64,000 nt of DNA from an uncultured Bacteroidales bacterium. GTDB lineage: Bacteria; Bacteroidota; Bacteroidia; Bacteroidales; Bacteroidaceae. The stretch is taken from contig CACXXT010000004.1 of NCBI GenBank assembly GCA_902771725.1, forward strand, positions 1-64,000, in the 5' to 3' direction. How positions within the stretch are numbered: position 1 is the stretch's first letter; the number at the start of each line of letters is the position of its first letter. Below the pieces are notes generated by a model, which did not search any database, was not told the DNA's origin, and saw only the letters and a list, made by a program, of their open reading frames with translations. Shown piece by piece: positions 24,116 to 32,626 of the stretch. Position numbers and translations under genes: made by a program.

Positions 24116-24592
24116 TTATTCCTTGTTATGGGTGTCCATCAGGATGGTAACAGGTCCTTCGTTACACAGCGACACCTTCATGTCAGCACCGAATTCGCCA
24201 TGTCCAACAGGGCGTCCTATGGCTTCTGAGAGTCGCTGAACGAAGGCTTCGTAGAGTGGAACGCTGATGTCGTGGGTGGCTGCACGAAGCCATGAGGGTC
24301 GATTGCCTTTCTTGTAGGAGGCGAAGAGCGTGAACTGGCTGACAACAATGATGTTGCCGTCGGTTCCTTCGTGCTCTCCTGCTATGTCTAGAATGTTGCG
24401 GTTCATGACCCCGTTTTCGTCGTCGAAGACACGCAGGGCAGCTACTTTTCGGACCAGCCAGTTCACATCCTCGAGGGTGTCTGTACCCTCAATTCCGAGT
24501 AGAATAAGGTAGCCCAGTCCTTGGAACTCTGCGTTCACGTGACCGTCAATTTCGACGCTGGCACCTCTGGCTCTTTGGATTACTATTCTCAT
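24116..24592 (-). CDS. dtd: D-aminoacyl-tRNA deacylase
   Basis: This 158-residue editing enzyme hydrolyses D-amino acids wrongly attached to tRNA. The two family motifs, 'SQFTLFA' and 'NEGPVTI' (family: SQFTL and NxGPVT), are intact, and the length is normal. It follows uvrC by two bases and is the fourth gene of the mnmG-apt-uvrC-dtd run. Confidence 0.95.
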   Translation of the reverse strand: MRIVIQRARGASVEIDGHVNAEFQGLGYLILLGIEGTDTLEDVNWLVRKVAALRVFDDENGVMNRNILDIAGEHEGTDGNIIVVSQFTLFASYKKGNRPSWLRAATHDISVPLYEAFVQRLSEAIGRPVGHGEFGADMKVSLCNEGPVTILMDTHNKE

Positions 24593-24594
24593 AA

Positions 24595-26397
24595 TTATAG
24601 GCTTCTTTTTATTGCTTTTGCCTTAGCTTCTCCGACCACATTTGCCAGTTCTTCTTCGCTGGCTTCGCGGATGCGTTTTACGCTCTTGAATGCTTTCAGC
24701 AGAGCTTGTTTTGTCTTTGGTCCGACACCGGGAATGGTGTCTAATTCCGACCTCAATTGGCTCTTGCTGCGCTTGTCACGATGGAAGGAAATAGCGTAGC
24801 GGTGTACCTCATCCTGTATCTGAGTCAACAGGCGGAAGAGGGCGCTGTCTTGTTTCAGTCCGATGGTCAGCGGAGGGTTTCCGTATAGTAGTTCGTGGGT
24901 GCGATGGCGGTCGTCTTTTGCAAGTCCGGCTATGGGAATCTGGAGTCCTAATTCATCTTCTACTACGGCTCGCACGACGCTCATCTGACCTGCGCCGCCA
25001 TCCGTAATGATGAGGTCGGGTAGGGGTGTTCCTTCTTCCACCATGCGGCCGTACCGCCGTCTGACAACCTCCTGCATGGAGGCATAATCGTCTGGTCCGA
25101 CCACCGTCTTGATATTGTATTTACGATAATCCGCTTTACTGGGTTTGCACTTCTTGAATACCACGCATCCTGCTACAGCATCTGTTCCTGATATGTTCGA
25201 GTTATCGAAGCATTCTATCTGGTAGGGTAGGGTAGGGAGCTGTAAGTGCTCCTGTATTTCTTTCATCAGGCGAACTGCCTTCTGCTCAGGATTCAACTTG
25301 TCCTGTTGCTTCAGGCGGTCTACTTTATATTGTCTTACATTCAGCTCCGATAAAGCCAGAAGTTGTCTTTTGTCACCACGCATAGGTATGGTGATTTCCA
25401 CGTCGTTAAGTGGTAGTTCCACGGGGAACGGTAGAACGATTTCCTTGGCTTCGGAACCCCATCGGTCGCGCATGTCCATGATGCCGCGTACCAGGAGTTC
25501 TTCCTTCGATTCATCGAGCTTCTTCTTGTATTCGAAGGTGAATGCCTGGTTGATTGCTCCCTCCACGACGTGCAGGTAGTTGATGTAAGCAATACGCTCG
25601 TCATTATCTATGCTGAAGACATCGATGTTATGGCCGGTTGAGGTGATGACTTGGCTCTTTTCCTGATGTGCTGTAATCAGATCGTAGCGACGCTTTATGA
25701 CCTGTGCTTCCTCGAATTTCATTTCACTGGCAAGCTGCTGCATCTGGGCGAGCATTTCCCGTCGTAAAGCTGCGGTGTCTCCTTTTAAAATACGTATGGC
25801 TGCATCGATGTATTGCATGTATTCCTCGTGGTTTTGGTAGCCTACGCAGGGACCCAGGCAATTCTTCATGTGGTATTCGAGGCAGAGTTTGTATTTACCG
25901 GTTTCCACTCCTTCTTTTGTCATTGGCTGATGACAACTGCGAATAGGGTAGAGGTTCCGGAACAGTTCCAGGAGTCCGTTAATGGTTGGTATGTGGCTGT
26001 AGGGACCAAAGTATATCGCCCCTTTTCGGTCAATTTGGCGTGTCTTGAATATCCGTGGTAAATACTCCTTGGTTACCGCGATGCTCGGGTAGCTCTTGCC
26101 GTCTTTCAGCAAGACATTATAGCGAGGTTGGAATTGTTTGATGAGTTGGTTTTCGAGCAGCAGAGCTTCTGCTTCGGTCTTGACTACAGTGTAGTGAATA
26201 TCCCATATCTTAGAGACAAGGATGGCGGTCTTTCGGGAGTCGTGTTCGCGGTTGAAATAGCTGCTGACGCGACGTTTCAGGTTCTTGGCCTTACCCACAT
26301 AGATCACTGTCCCGTGCTCATCGAAGTACTGGTAGCTTCCTGGAGATTCCGGTAGTCTTTGCAGAATGCTCTTTATATGTTCTTCTCGTTCGCTCAT
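24595..26397 (-). CDS. uvrC: UvrABC excinuclease subunit C
   Basis: This 600-residue protein makes both incisions in nucleotide excision repair. It has the GIY-YIG domain at 10-95 ('VIYVGKAKNLKRRVSSYF'), the cysteine-rich 'CLEYHMKNCLGPCVG', a UVR motif near 205-240, the RNase H-like endonuclease beginning 'IECFDNSNISGTDAV', and C-terminal helix-hairpin-helix motifs ('TIPGVGPKTKQALLKAF'). The ATG at 26397 shares one base with the apt stop (TGATG), so a TTG just upstream is rejected. A GGGTAGGGTAGGGAG sequence occurs within the gene. Confidence 0.95.
   Translation of the reverse strand: MSEREEHIKSILQRLPESPGSYQYFDEHGTVIYVGKAKNLKRRVSSYFNREHDSRKTAILVSKIWDIHYTVVKTEAEALLLENQLIKQFQPRYNVLLKDGKSYPSIAVTKEYLPRIFKTRQIDRKGAIYFGPYSHIPTINGLLELFRNLYPIRSCHQPMTKEGVETGKYKLCLEYHMKNCLGPCVGYQNHEEYMQYIDAAIRILKGDTAALRREMLAQMQQLASEMKFEEAQVIKRRYDLITAHQEKSQVITSTGHNIDVFSIDNDERIAYINYLHVVEGAINQAFTFEYKKKLDESKEELLVRGIMDMRDRWGSEAKEIVLPFPVELPLNDVEITIPMRGDKRQLLALSELNVRQYKVDRLKQQDKLNPEQKAVRLMKEIQEHLQLPTLPYQIECFDNSNISGTDAVAGCVVFKKCKPSKADYRKYNIKTVVGPDDYASMQEVVRRRYGRMVEEGTPLPDLIITDGGAGQMSVVRAVVEDELGLQIPIAGLAKDDRHRTHELLYGNPPLTIGLKQDSALFRLLTQIQDEVHRYAISFHRDKRSKSQLRSELDTIPGVGPKTKQALLKAFKSVKRIREASEEELANVVGEAKAKAIKRSL
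25221..25252. repeat. G-rich pentamer tract and hairpin inside uvrC
   Basis: GGTAG-GGTAG-GGTAG-GGAGC (25221-25240) is followed by a hairpin GGAGC/GCTCC around TGTAAGT. The 15-mer GGGTAGGGTAGGGAG is identical to that at the frameshift of the DUF3874 remnant. It codes for Leu-Pro-Thr-Leu-Pro-Tyr in a variable part of UvrC without adding length. Confidence 0.7.
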
Positions 26398-26927
26398 CAA
26401 ATAGTCAATAGGGTGGTGATGTCAACGTTGTCAGGGAATACGCTGCGGCCGTTCAGACCTTCAATCGTCAGTTCGATAATAAAGTTAATATAGGTCTTTC
26501 TAGGGTTGAATTTCTGAACGAGGTTGTATGCCGCGAGCATGGATCCGCCAGTGGCCAGGAGGTCGTCGTGGATGAGTACCACGTCTTTTTCTGTGATGGC
26601 GTCTGTATGTATCTCTATGGTGTCCTTGCCGTATTCTTTCATGTAGCTCTCCTGTAAGGTATCAGCAGGAAGCTTGCCTGGCTTACGGCACATTACAAAC
26701 CCAGCACCAAGTTTGAAGGCAAGAGCCGCTCCTACGACAAAGCCGCGGCTCTCTATGCCTACGACCTTAGTGATGCCTTTGTCTTTGTAGAGGTCATATA
26801 GTTCATTGACCATGATTCGTAAGCATTTTGCATTCTTGTATAGTGTGCTTACGTCTTTGAACTGGATTCCTGGAATAGGGAAGTCCGGCACGTTTCTTAG
26901 GTTCTTAAGTAGGATCTCGTTGTTCAT
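26397..26927 (-). CDS. apt: Adenine phosphoribosyltransferase
   Basis: This 176-residue enzyme salvages adenine to AMP with PRPP. The PRPP-binding loop is 'DVVLIHDDLLATGGSML' (family VDDLLATGGT; a His replaces Val just before the Asp pair), and 'GIESRGFVVGAALAFKLGAGF' is the hood/base-binding segment. Length is normal. The gene lies 72 bp after mnmG, with a parS-like site in the spacer, and overlaps uvrC by one base. Confidence 0.95.
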   Translation of the reverse strand: MNNEILLKNLRNVPDFPIPGIQFKDVSTLYKNAKCLRIMVNELYDLYKDKGITKVVGIESRGFVVGAALAFKLGAGFVMCRKPGKLPADTLQESYMKEYGKDTIEIHTDAITEKDVVLIHDDLLATGGSMLAAYNLVQKFNPRKTYINFIIELTIEGLNGRSVFPDNVDITTLLTI

Positions 26928-26985
26928 TGTTTGGATGCGAGCGACCTCGCAGTTTTATGGTTAAAGTTTATTGAAAGGCTGTAGA

Positions 26986-27001
26986 TGTTTCACGTGGAAC
27001 T
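26986..27001. other. parS-like ParB-binding site
   Basis: TGTTTCACGTGGAACT matches the widely conserved chromosomal parS sequence (TGTTTCACGTGGAACA) at 15 of 16 bases and keeps the CACGTG core. It overlaps the last stop codon bases of mnmG (27000-27002). No second copy occurs in the window. Confidence 0.75.
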
Positions 27002-29087
27002 ATCTTCCGAGAAGAACGAGTAGAACGTTGATGTCGGAGGGTGAAACGCCAGGGATGCGCGAGGCTTGTGCCAGCGTCTCTGGGTCATGGGAAATGAGCT
27101 TTTGTCGTCCTTCGGTGGAGATGGATTGCAGGGTGAAATAGTCGAAGCGCCCGCGGATACGGATGTTCTCCAGCCGGTGCATCTTCTCTGCCTGTTCCAC
27201 CTCGCGGTGGATATAGCCCTGGTATTTAATTTGTATTTCTGCCTCTTCGACAATCTCTGCCCGACGTTCCTGGATGCAGTCCAGAACCTCGTTCAGACGG
27301 GGTAGGGCGGAAGCGAGGTTTTCAATGGTCAGTTGTGGACGACCTAAAAGCTCCATGAGTTTACAGCCTCGTGTCAAGGGGGCTGTACCCAGCTGCTCGA
27401 GCAGCCCGTTCACGTCCTGCATCTTCACGGAATAGCTTTCTGCAAAATCGATGATGCGCTGAATGGCTGCTTCCTTTTCTTCGAAGTAGCGCAGGCGCTT
27501 GCTGCTCGCTACGCCCATGCTATATCCCTTGCGTGTCAGTCGTGCATCAGCGTTGTCCTGACGGAGCAGGATGCGATATTCGGCTCGCGAGGTGAACATC
27601 CTATAGGGTTCGTCCACACCCTTGCAGACGAGGTCGTCGATGAGAACACCGATGTAGGCCTCGTCGCGCTGTAATATCAAAGGTTCTTGATTTGTGCAGT
27701 TGCGGGCTGCATTGATTCCGGCCAGGAGCCCTTGTCCTGCTGCTTCTTCATACCCCGTAGTTCCATTGACCTGTCCGGCAAGGTAGAGGCCGCTGATGAT
27801 GCGCGATTCCAAAGAGTGGTGTAATTGAGTGGGATCAAAGAAATCGTACTCGATGGCATAGCCTGGGCGATAGATTTCAAGATTGCGGAAAGCTGGAATC
27901 AGGCGCAGGGCTTCGATTTGCACCTCGATGGGCAGCGATGAAGAGAAGCCGTTGAGGTAATACTCCTGGGTGTTTGTACCTTCCGGTTCCAGAAACAGTT
28001 GGTGCTGGTCTTTGTCCGGGAAGGTGACGAGCTTGGTCTCTATGCTGGGGCAATAGCGAGGGCCTATGCTTTGTATTTGGCCGTTGTAGAGTGGAGAGTC
28101 TGGAAGACCCTGGCGCAGGCGTTCGTGAACGGCGTCGTTGGTATAAGTAATCCAGCAGGGAAGCTGGGGGAGGGAAGGGGGATTCGGCGAGTACGCCGAA
28201 CACACAACCGAAGGAGATTGGAGGGATGAATGGAGTGAGGGGGAGGAGGACTGGGAGGGTGATGAATGGAAAGAAGAGTAGGGTGATGAACAGAAAGAGG
28301 GTGATGAAGGGGAGGAGGAGAAGAATGTGGAGTGGGGTAGGAAAGAGAAGTGGCGCCCTTCAGTGTCCCCAGGCTGCTCGGTCATGAGGGAGAAATCCAC
28401 AGAACGTGCATCGATGCGGACAGGGGTGCCTGTCTTCATGCGGGCTATGCGAACGCCATGCTGCGCAATGCTCTCCGAGAGTTCCAGGGAGGGTGGTTCG
28501 GCGCAGCGTCCTCCAGGTAGCTGGACGCGACCGATGTGCATGAGTCCATTGAGGAAAGTGCCCGCTGTGAGGACGATGCTCTTGGCCTTGAAAGTCATTC
28601 CAAGATAGGTCTCCACGCCGACGGCGACTTTAGTATTGGTATAGCCATCGCCTACGGATAGCTGGGGACTATTCAAAGTTGAGCCTTTGGGTGACAGTTC
28701 CTCTACAATCAGCCGGCGAACTTGGTCTTGCCAGATATGCAGGTTGGGGGTGTTCTCCAGTACTTCGCGCCATGCCCAGATGAACTTGGCACGGTCGCAC
28801 TGAGCACGAGGACTCCACATGGCAGGTCCTTTGGAACGATTGAGCATCCGGAACTGGATGGAAGTGGCGTCTGTGACGTGTCCCATGGCACCTCCCATGG
28901 CATCTATCTCCCTGACAATCTGTCCTTTGGCGATTCCTCCAACGGCAGGATTACATGACATTTGTGCAATCTTGTTCATGTCCATGGTGATGAGCAGCGT
29001 GCGCGCACCGATGAGTGCTGCAGCGTGAGCAGCCTCGCATCCGGCGTGTCCTGCGCCAATCACAATGACGTCATAATTCAGTTCCAC
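27000..29087 (-). CDS. mnmG: tRNA uridine-5-carboxymethylaminomethyl modification enzyme MnmG (GidA)
   Basis: The flavoprotein works with MnmE to modify U34 of several tRNAs. The FAD motif 'VIVIGAGHAGCEAAHAAALIG' (6-26) and 'SCNPAVGGIAKGQIVREIDAMGG', 'TGTPVRID', and 'GLYLAGQVNGTTGYEEAAGQG' are all present. At 695 residues it is about 65 longer than usual: residues of about 250-309 are a Ser/Pro-rich run (SSSPSSPSF, SSPSQSSSPS) between 'EGRHFSF' and 'CWITYTN', coded by a purine-rich repeat. The remainder is normal, so the enzyme is probably active. TATCTTCG at 29124-29117 could be its -7 element. Confidence 0.95.
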   Translation of the reverse strand: MELNYDVIVIGAGHAGCEAAHAAALIGARTLLITMDMNKIAQMSCNPAVGGIAKGQIVREIDAMGGAMGHVTDATSIQFRMLNRSKGPAMWSPRAQCDRAKFIWAWREVLENTPNLHIWQDQVRRLIVEELSPKGSTLNSPQLSVGDGYTNTKVAVGVETYLGMTFKAKSIVLTAGTFLNGLMHIGRVQLPGGRCAEPPSLELSESIAQHGVRIARMKTGTPVRIDARSVDFSLMTEQPGDTEGRHFSFLPHSTFFSSSPSSPSFCSSPYSSFHSSPSQSSSPSLHSSLQSPSVVCSAYSPNPPSLPQLPCWITYTNDAVHERLRQGLPDSPLYNGQIQSIGPRYCPSIETKLVTFPDKDQHQLFLEPEGTNTQEYYLNGFSSSLPIEVQIEALRLIPAFRNLEIYRPGYAIEYDFFDPTQLHHSLESRIISGLYLAGQVNGTTGYEEAAGQGLLAGINAARNCTNQEPLILQRDEAYIGVLIDDLVCKGVDEPYRMFTSRAEYRILLRQDNADARLTRKGYSMGVASSKRLRYFEEKEAAIQRIIDFAESYSVKMQDVNGLLEQLGTAPLTRGCKLMELLGRPQLTIENLASALPRLNEVLDCIQERRAEIVEEAEIQIKYQGYIHREVEQAEKMHRLENIRIRGRFDYFTLQSISTEGRQKLISHDPETLAQASRIPGVSPSDINVLLVLLGR
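28155..28340 (+). repeat. In-frame repeat insertion within mnmG
   Basis: On the + strand the tract is nearly all A and G after position 28200 and contains repeated units GGGTGATGAATGGA, GGGTGATGAACAGA and GGGTGATGAAGGGG. Its left edge holds AGCTGGGGGAGGGAAGGGGG and a perfect hairpin TTCGGCGAGTACGCCGAA (28183-28200). Confidence 0.8.
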
Positions 29088-29253
29088 GGAAGTAGCTCTT
29101 TTTCAGTTTTACGGCGCGAAGATACATTAAATCCGCGAGAGAAAGAAAAGATTCGGCGAAAAACTATCGTAACTTTCCGTTTTAGCCCACGGAAAAGGCC
29201 TAAGTCGACATTTTTGCTGGCTCCAGAGAGTTCCGAAGCCGTCGTCTCTCCAC

Positions 29254-29847
29254 TTACTTGGGCATGGAAAACTCGCATCCGCAGTAGAGCTGGTTGTAGA
29301 AGGCAAATTCTTTCAGCAATTGGTTTCGCCGTTCCTGCAATCCTCCCTTTCGCCAATTCTGTGCCCAAAAGCGTGAGCCTGCAACTTCTTCTTCTGCTCG
29401 CTTGCCTGCTAACTCTATCTGTTCCAATCGTTTCCATCGCGAAGATGCCAGCGTGGTAGCGAAGACGTTGATGCCCAGTTCTACAGCTTTCTCTGCAGCT
29501 GCTTGCAGCCGGATATCAAAACAGCGTTGGCAGCGTGCTCCTCGTTCTGGCTCGTTCTCCAGTCCGCAGATGCCGCTGAGCCATTCTCCGTGGCTCCAGT
29601 CTGCATCTATCCAGTTGATTCCCAGACCGTCAGCATGGCGTTTGCTTTCTGCCTTGCGCGTCTCATATTCCTCTCGGGGGAAGATATTCGGATTGAAGTA
29701 GAAAATGGTCGGGCGCACGCCTACGTTGAGCATCCATTCCACGATGGCGCTACTGCAAGGCGCACAGCAGGCGTGCAGCAACACTTGTTCCACCCCCTCT
29801 GGCACCTCGATGCCACGTCCGTATATCACTTCGCAGTTCTTGCTCAT
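29254..29847 (-). CDS. queH: Epoxyqueuosine reductase QueH
   Basis: This 197-residue protein performs the last step of queuosine synthesis in tRNA. It has the DUF208 cysteine motifs 'LLHACCAPCSSA', 'ARCQRCFDIRL' and a C-terminal 'YCGC', which bind the iron-sulfur cluster and metal. It is the non-cobalamin alternative to QueG. The gene stands close to mnmG, another wobble-base modification gene, but a 166-bp spacer with possible promoter signals separates them. Confidence 0.9.
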   Translation of the reverse strand: MSKNCEVIYGRGIEVPEGVEQVLLHACCAPCSSAIVEWMLNVGVRPTIFYFNPNIFPREEYETRKAESKRHADGLGINWIDADWSHGEWLSGICGLENEPERGARCQRCFDIRLQAAAEKAVELGINVFATTLASSRWKRLEQIELAGKRAEEEVAGSRFWAQNWRKGGLQERRNQLLKEFAFYNQLYCGCEFSMPK

Positions 29848-29880
29848 TTCGTCTTACCTTTATTCTTAAGAAGTTAATGT

Positions 29881-31008
29881 CTACTTGGCGAAATCCTTGT
29901 GGTGGCCTTCTTCAGGGAATATCTCGTGAATCTTCTTTATATAGGCATTGGCGTACTGCCGCATGCCGAGGTCATTGGGATGAATGCCCTCCACCATGGT
30001 ATCCTGCGTGAATCCCAACTCCTCATGGGTGAGGAGATAAAGTCCTTGTATGCCTTTGGCTTTCAGTGCTTCGAAGGCACGACGTTGCTCTGCATTGGAA
30101 TGTGAGTACCAGTCCTTGGATTGTTGGGAGCTGGCTCCGTTGGCATAGTTGTGCTCCACGAAGAGGATGGGTGCCTGGCTTCTGGTGCGTAGGATTTCAG
30201 TTCCCTTGATGAGTCGGTCGTAGACGAACTCCGTGCGTTCAGTAGCCATATTGGGCAGGCAGTCGATAATAAAGAGCTTGGCATCTATTTCCGCAAGGAA
30301 GTTGAAAACCTCCTCCTCGAGGAGTCCATTGCCGGAGAAGGCCAGGTTGATCATGGGATAGGTGGTCTCGCGATGCACGATATTGGTCCACGCCATACCC
30401 GTTCTTGAGGCGCAGGCTCCCTGAGCGATGGAAGTCCCGTAGACCACTATTGGCTGTTCTTGCGAGCAGGGAATAAAACTGATGTCGCAATCCTCGGGCA
30501 CGCCCACTTCCATCCATTTTACTTCATTGTACAGCGGTAGGAAGAGTTCGTAGTCGTAGCCACGCTCCTTGCTCGTGAAATAGGTGAGGTCCTTGAACTC
30601 GTAGTTGATGGTGTCCTTGAACGAGAGATTGAACTTGCTGGCGCACCAGCGAAGGTTGCCTTCGGCGTCTGTGGCATAGAGATCCACGCCGGAGACGCCC
30701 GTCGTGGGCATGTGGAACATATTCAGTCCGCCAATGACCTTGTAGCGCACCTTGATGCTGGGGGCGTTGGTGTGGAACATTAGTGAGAGTCCTGCTGACT
30801 GGCGCGAGAGGTTCCAGACGGCCTTTCGTACGACGTTCTCCGCCCGAGCTGGCAGTCGGTGGAAGTTGTCCTGGAGTTCGCTATGCCACCAGCGGCCGTG
30901 GACGGTGGCTTCCCCTTGTGTCAGGGGATTCACCCACTTGGTCTGTGCACAGAGGAGTGAGGTATTGGCGAAGGCCAAAAGCAGCAGGAGTAGGATCTTG
31001 TGTTTCAT
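29881..31008 (-). CDS. Exported SGNH/GDSL hydrolase with N-terminal sandwich domain
   Basis: This 375-residue protein has a signal peptide of about 21 residues (ending 'LLCAQ'). Residues 35-175 form the SGNH N-terminal beta domain; the hydrolase follows with 'IVVYGTSIAQGACASR' (nucleophile Ser in GTS), 'NLAFSGNGLLE' (Gly and Asn blocks) and 'VEGIHPNDLG' (Asp/His-type block V). The family removes acetyl groups from glycans. It is followed upstream by a secreted phosphoesterase gene, but no polysaccharide utilisation system (SusC/D) is near. Confidence 0.85.
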   Translation of the reverse strand: MKHKILLLLLLAFANTSLLCAQTKWVNPLTQGEATVHGRWWHSELQDNFHRLPARAENVVRKAVWNLSRQSAGLSLMFHTNAPSIKVRYKVIGGLNMFHMPTTGVSGVDLYATDAEGNLRWCASKFNLSFKDTINYEFKDLTYFTSKERGYDYELFLPLYNEVKWMEVGVPEDCDISFIPCSQEQPIVVYGTSIAQGACASRTGMAWTNIVHRETTYPMINLAFSGNGLLEEEVFNFLAEIDAKLFIIDCLPNMATERTEFVYDRLIKGTEILRTRSQAPILFVEHNYANGASSQQSKDWYSHSNAEQRRAFEALKAKGIQGLYLLTHEELGFTQDTMVEGIHPNDLGMRQYANAYIKKIHEIFPEEGHHKDFAK

Positions 31009-31072
31009 GACGTCACAGTCTTTTATTACATCTTTATTATTAGCGCACTATTTCCGATTCGTAATTGGCACA

Positions 31073-32470
31073 CTACTTCCAGTCTTTTTTCTCTTTTCGG
31101 CTTTTCTTCTTGCTTATCGCTCTGGGCGCGATGGCCAGTGCCTGCTGTACGTTGCCGCTGAGCAGGTTGTGGACGTTGATGTGGAGTTGCGCGTCGCGCA
31201 CTTCGCCCTCGATGACAGTGGGGTAGAGGCGTGGGTTCTTCTTGCCGCCTTCCTCGCCCATCTCCGGTCCACCGCCGATGAGTTCTGCCCAGGGACGTTC
31301 GGGCGTGGGAGCCAGATATTTGTAGATATGCTGGTGGGCTGTGATGACGAGTTGGCAGTGGGCTGCTTCGAGCAGCGGTACCCACATCTCAGCGCAGGTG
31401 CGTTGCCACATGGCGAAGTCGGTGCTGTAGCGTGGATCTTTGTCATCGGGAGCGATGTCGCCGGGGTTATGCCTGGGATTGTCATCATAAAGGGGAATGT
31501 GGCAGAAGGCGACGAGGTAGGGTGCACTGGCAATTTCCGGGCGCTGGAGGGCATCGCGCAGCCAGACTGTCTGTGCTTCGCGGTAGGGTTTCATCTGGAA
31601 GATTCCTGCAAACTTCGGGTTCGTATCCAGCTTGTCCTCTCCTGTATCCAGACCTATCATGGCTACCTCGCCCATTCTCACGGCAAAGTTCCTTCCGAGA
31701 TCCCAGTCGCGCACATGGCGTTCCTCGGGTTGGCGATACATCCACACTTGCTCCAGGTGGCGGTTGGCCATACCTCGGAAGTCGTGGTTGCCTGGGCAGA
31801 AGATATAAGGAATCTGTGTGGCGTAGTCCTTACGTTCGATTTCAGGCTTGAGGTAGATACTTATCAGAGCGTCTATGGTCTCTTCAACGTTGCTGGCATC
31901 GCCATTCCATACGACGCAGGAGGGAGCCAACTGTGCAATCTTCTCGATGGCGAGCCCGAAAGGCTTCCAGGAAGCATGGGTGTCGTTGATGACGCAGAAG
32001 TGTCCATGGGCATTGGTGCCGGCAGTCGTAAAATGGTATGTGTGTGTGTCCTCCTCCGCGCCCAGGTTCTTCATGTTGTAGCCACCTTTGTATTGGATGC
32101 GGTCGGCACCGATACGGTAGTAATAAGTGGTGGCGGGTTCCAACCCGGTGATGCGTACCTGACAGACGTGGTCGCTGAGTTCGGTGGTGCGGTAGCCTCC
32201 TGCCAGCACTTTGCGTGCATCGCTGAGGTCGGGTTGCTTGCCAATGAGGACGTAGCCGCTGGCGAGGTCGCTCACGGCAAATGCGATGCCGATTGTGGTT
32301 TCGGCGTAGTTCTGAAGCATGGGAGGAGAGGCGAGAAGAGAGCCCACGGGAGCAGCCTCAGGTGCTGTCGTGGGCGTGGGGGAAATAAGGTTCGTAGCGC
32401 GCGTGATGTCTGCAGCACTTGCTGCGACGGAAAGAATGGCGGTTTTTTTGATGAAATCTCTTCTGTTCAT
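31073..32470 (-). CDS. Tat-exported metallophosphoesterase (purple-acid-phosphatase-like)
   Basis: The 465-residue protein starts with a twin-arginine signal (MNRRDFIKKTAILSVAASAA). A fibronectin-like N-terminal domain (about 50-150, 'GLEPATTYYYRIG') precedes a metallophosphatase domain with 'VINDTHAS', 'NGDASN', 'CPGNHDFRG', 'AFCHIPLYDD' and 'VITAHQHIYKYL'. The first block has Asn-Asp where the family has Gly-Asp, and the metal-binding residues look complete. The C-terminus is strongly basic (KKKSRKEKKDWK). A phosphatase or phosphodiesterase acting in the periplasm is likely; the substrate is unknown. Confidence 0.85.
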   Translation of the reverse strand: MNRRDFIKKTAILSVAASAADITRATNLISPTPTTAPEAAPVGSLLASPPMLQNYAETTIGIAFAVSDLASGYVLIGKQPDLSDARKVLAGGYRTTELSDHVCQVRITGLEPATTYYYRIGADRIQYKGGYNMKNLGAEEDTHTYHFTTAGTNAHGHFCVINDTHASWKPFGLAIEKIAQLAPSCVVWNGDASNVEETIDALISIYLKPEIERKDYATQIPYIFCPGNHDFRGMANRHLEQVWMYRQPEERHVRDWDLGRNFAVRMGEVAMIGLDTGEDKLDTNPKFAGIFQMKPYREAQTVWLRDALQRPEIASAPYLVAFCHIPLYDDNPRHNPGDIAPDDKDPRYSTDFAMWQRTCAEMWVPLLEAAHCQLVITAHQHIYKYLAPTPERPWAELIGGGPEMGEEGGKKNPRLYPTVIEGEVRDAQLHINVHNLLSGNVQQALAIAPRAISKKKSRKEKKDWK

Positions 32471-32495
32471 GAGGCTTATTGCTAGTTTCTGGTCG

Positions 32496-32503
32496 CAAAG
32501 ATA
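32496..32503 (-). promoter_or_regulatory. -7 element for the Tat phosphoesterase gene
   Basis: TATCTTTG is read from 32503 to 32496 on the - strand, 26 bp before the ATG. The divergent sdh promoter begins 52 bp to the right, and no clear -33 element is seen. Confidence 0.5.
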
Positions 32504-32554
32504 ATCAAAAGTCCGCAGTTTGGAGGTTTTTGGCTAAACTTTTTGCACTTTTCT

Positions 32555-32585
32555 TTTGCTGAATCGTTAAAAAGCTTTACTTTTG
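32555..32585 (+). promoter_or_regulatory. Promoter of the sdhCAB operon
   Basis: TTTG (32555-32558), 19 bp, TACTTTTG (32578-32585) is a strong Bacteroidetes promoter, with the start codon 42 bp downstream. Confidence 0.8.
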
Positions 32586-32626
32586 CGCCAAAATCTCATC
32601 TCAAAACTCTTTAATTCTATCATTTT

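Noticed and set aside
24530..24550. A second parS candidate around GTTCACGTGACC in dtd
   Set aside because: Only the CACGTG core and a few flanking bases match; other CACGTG occurrences in the window also lack the flanks.
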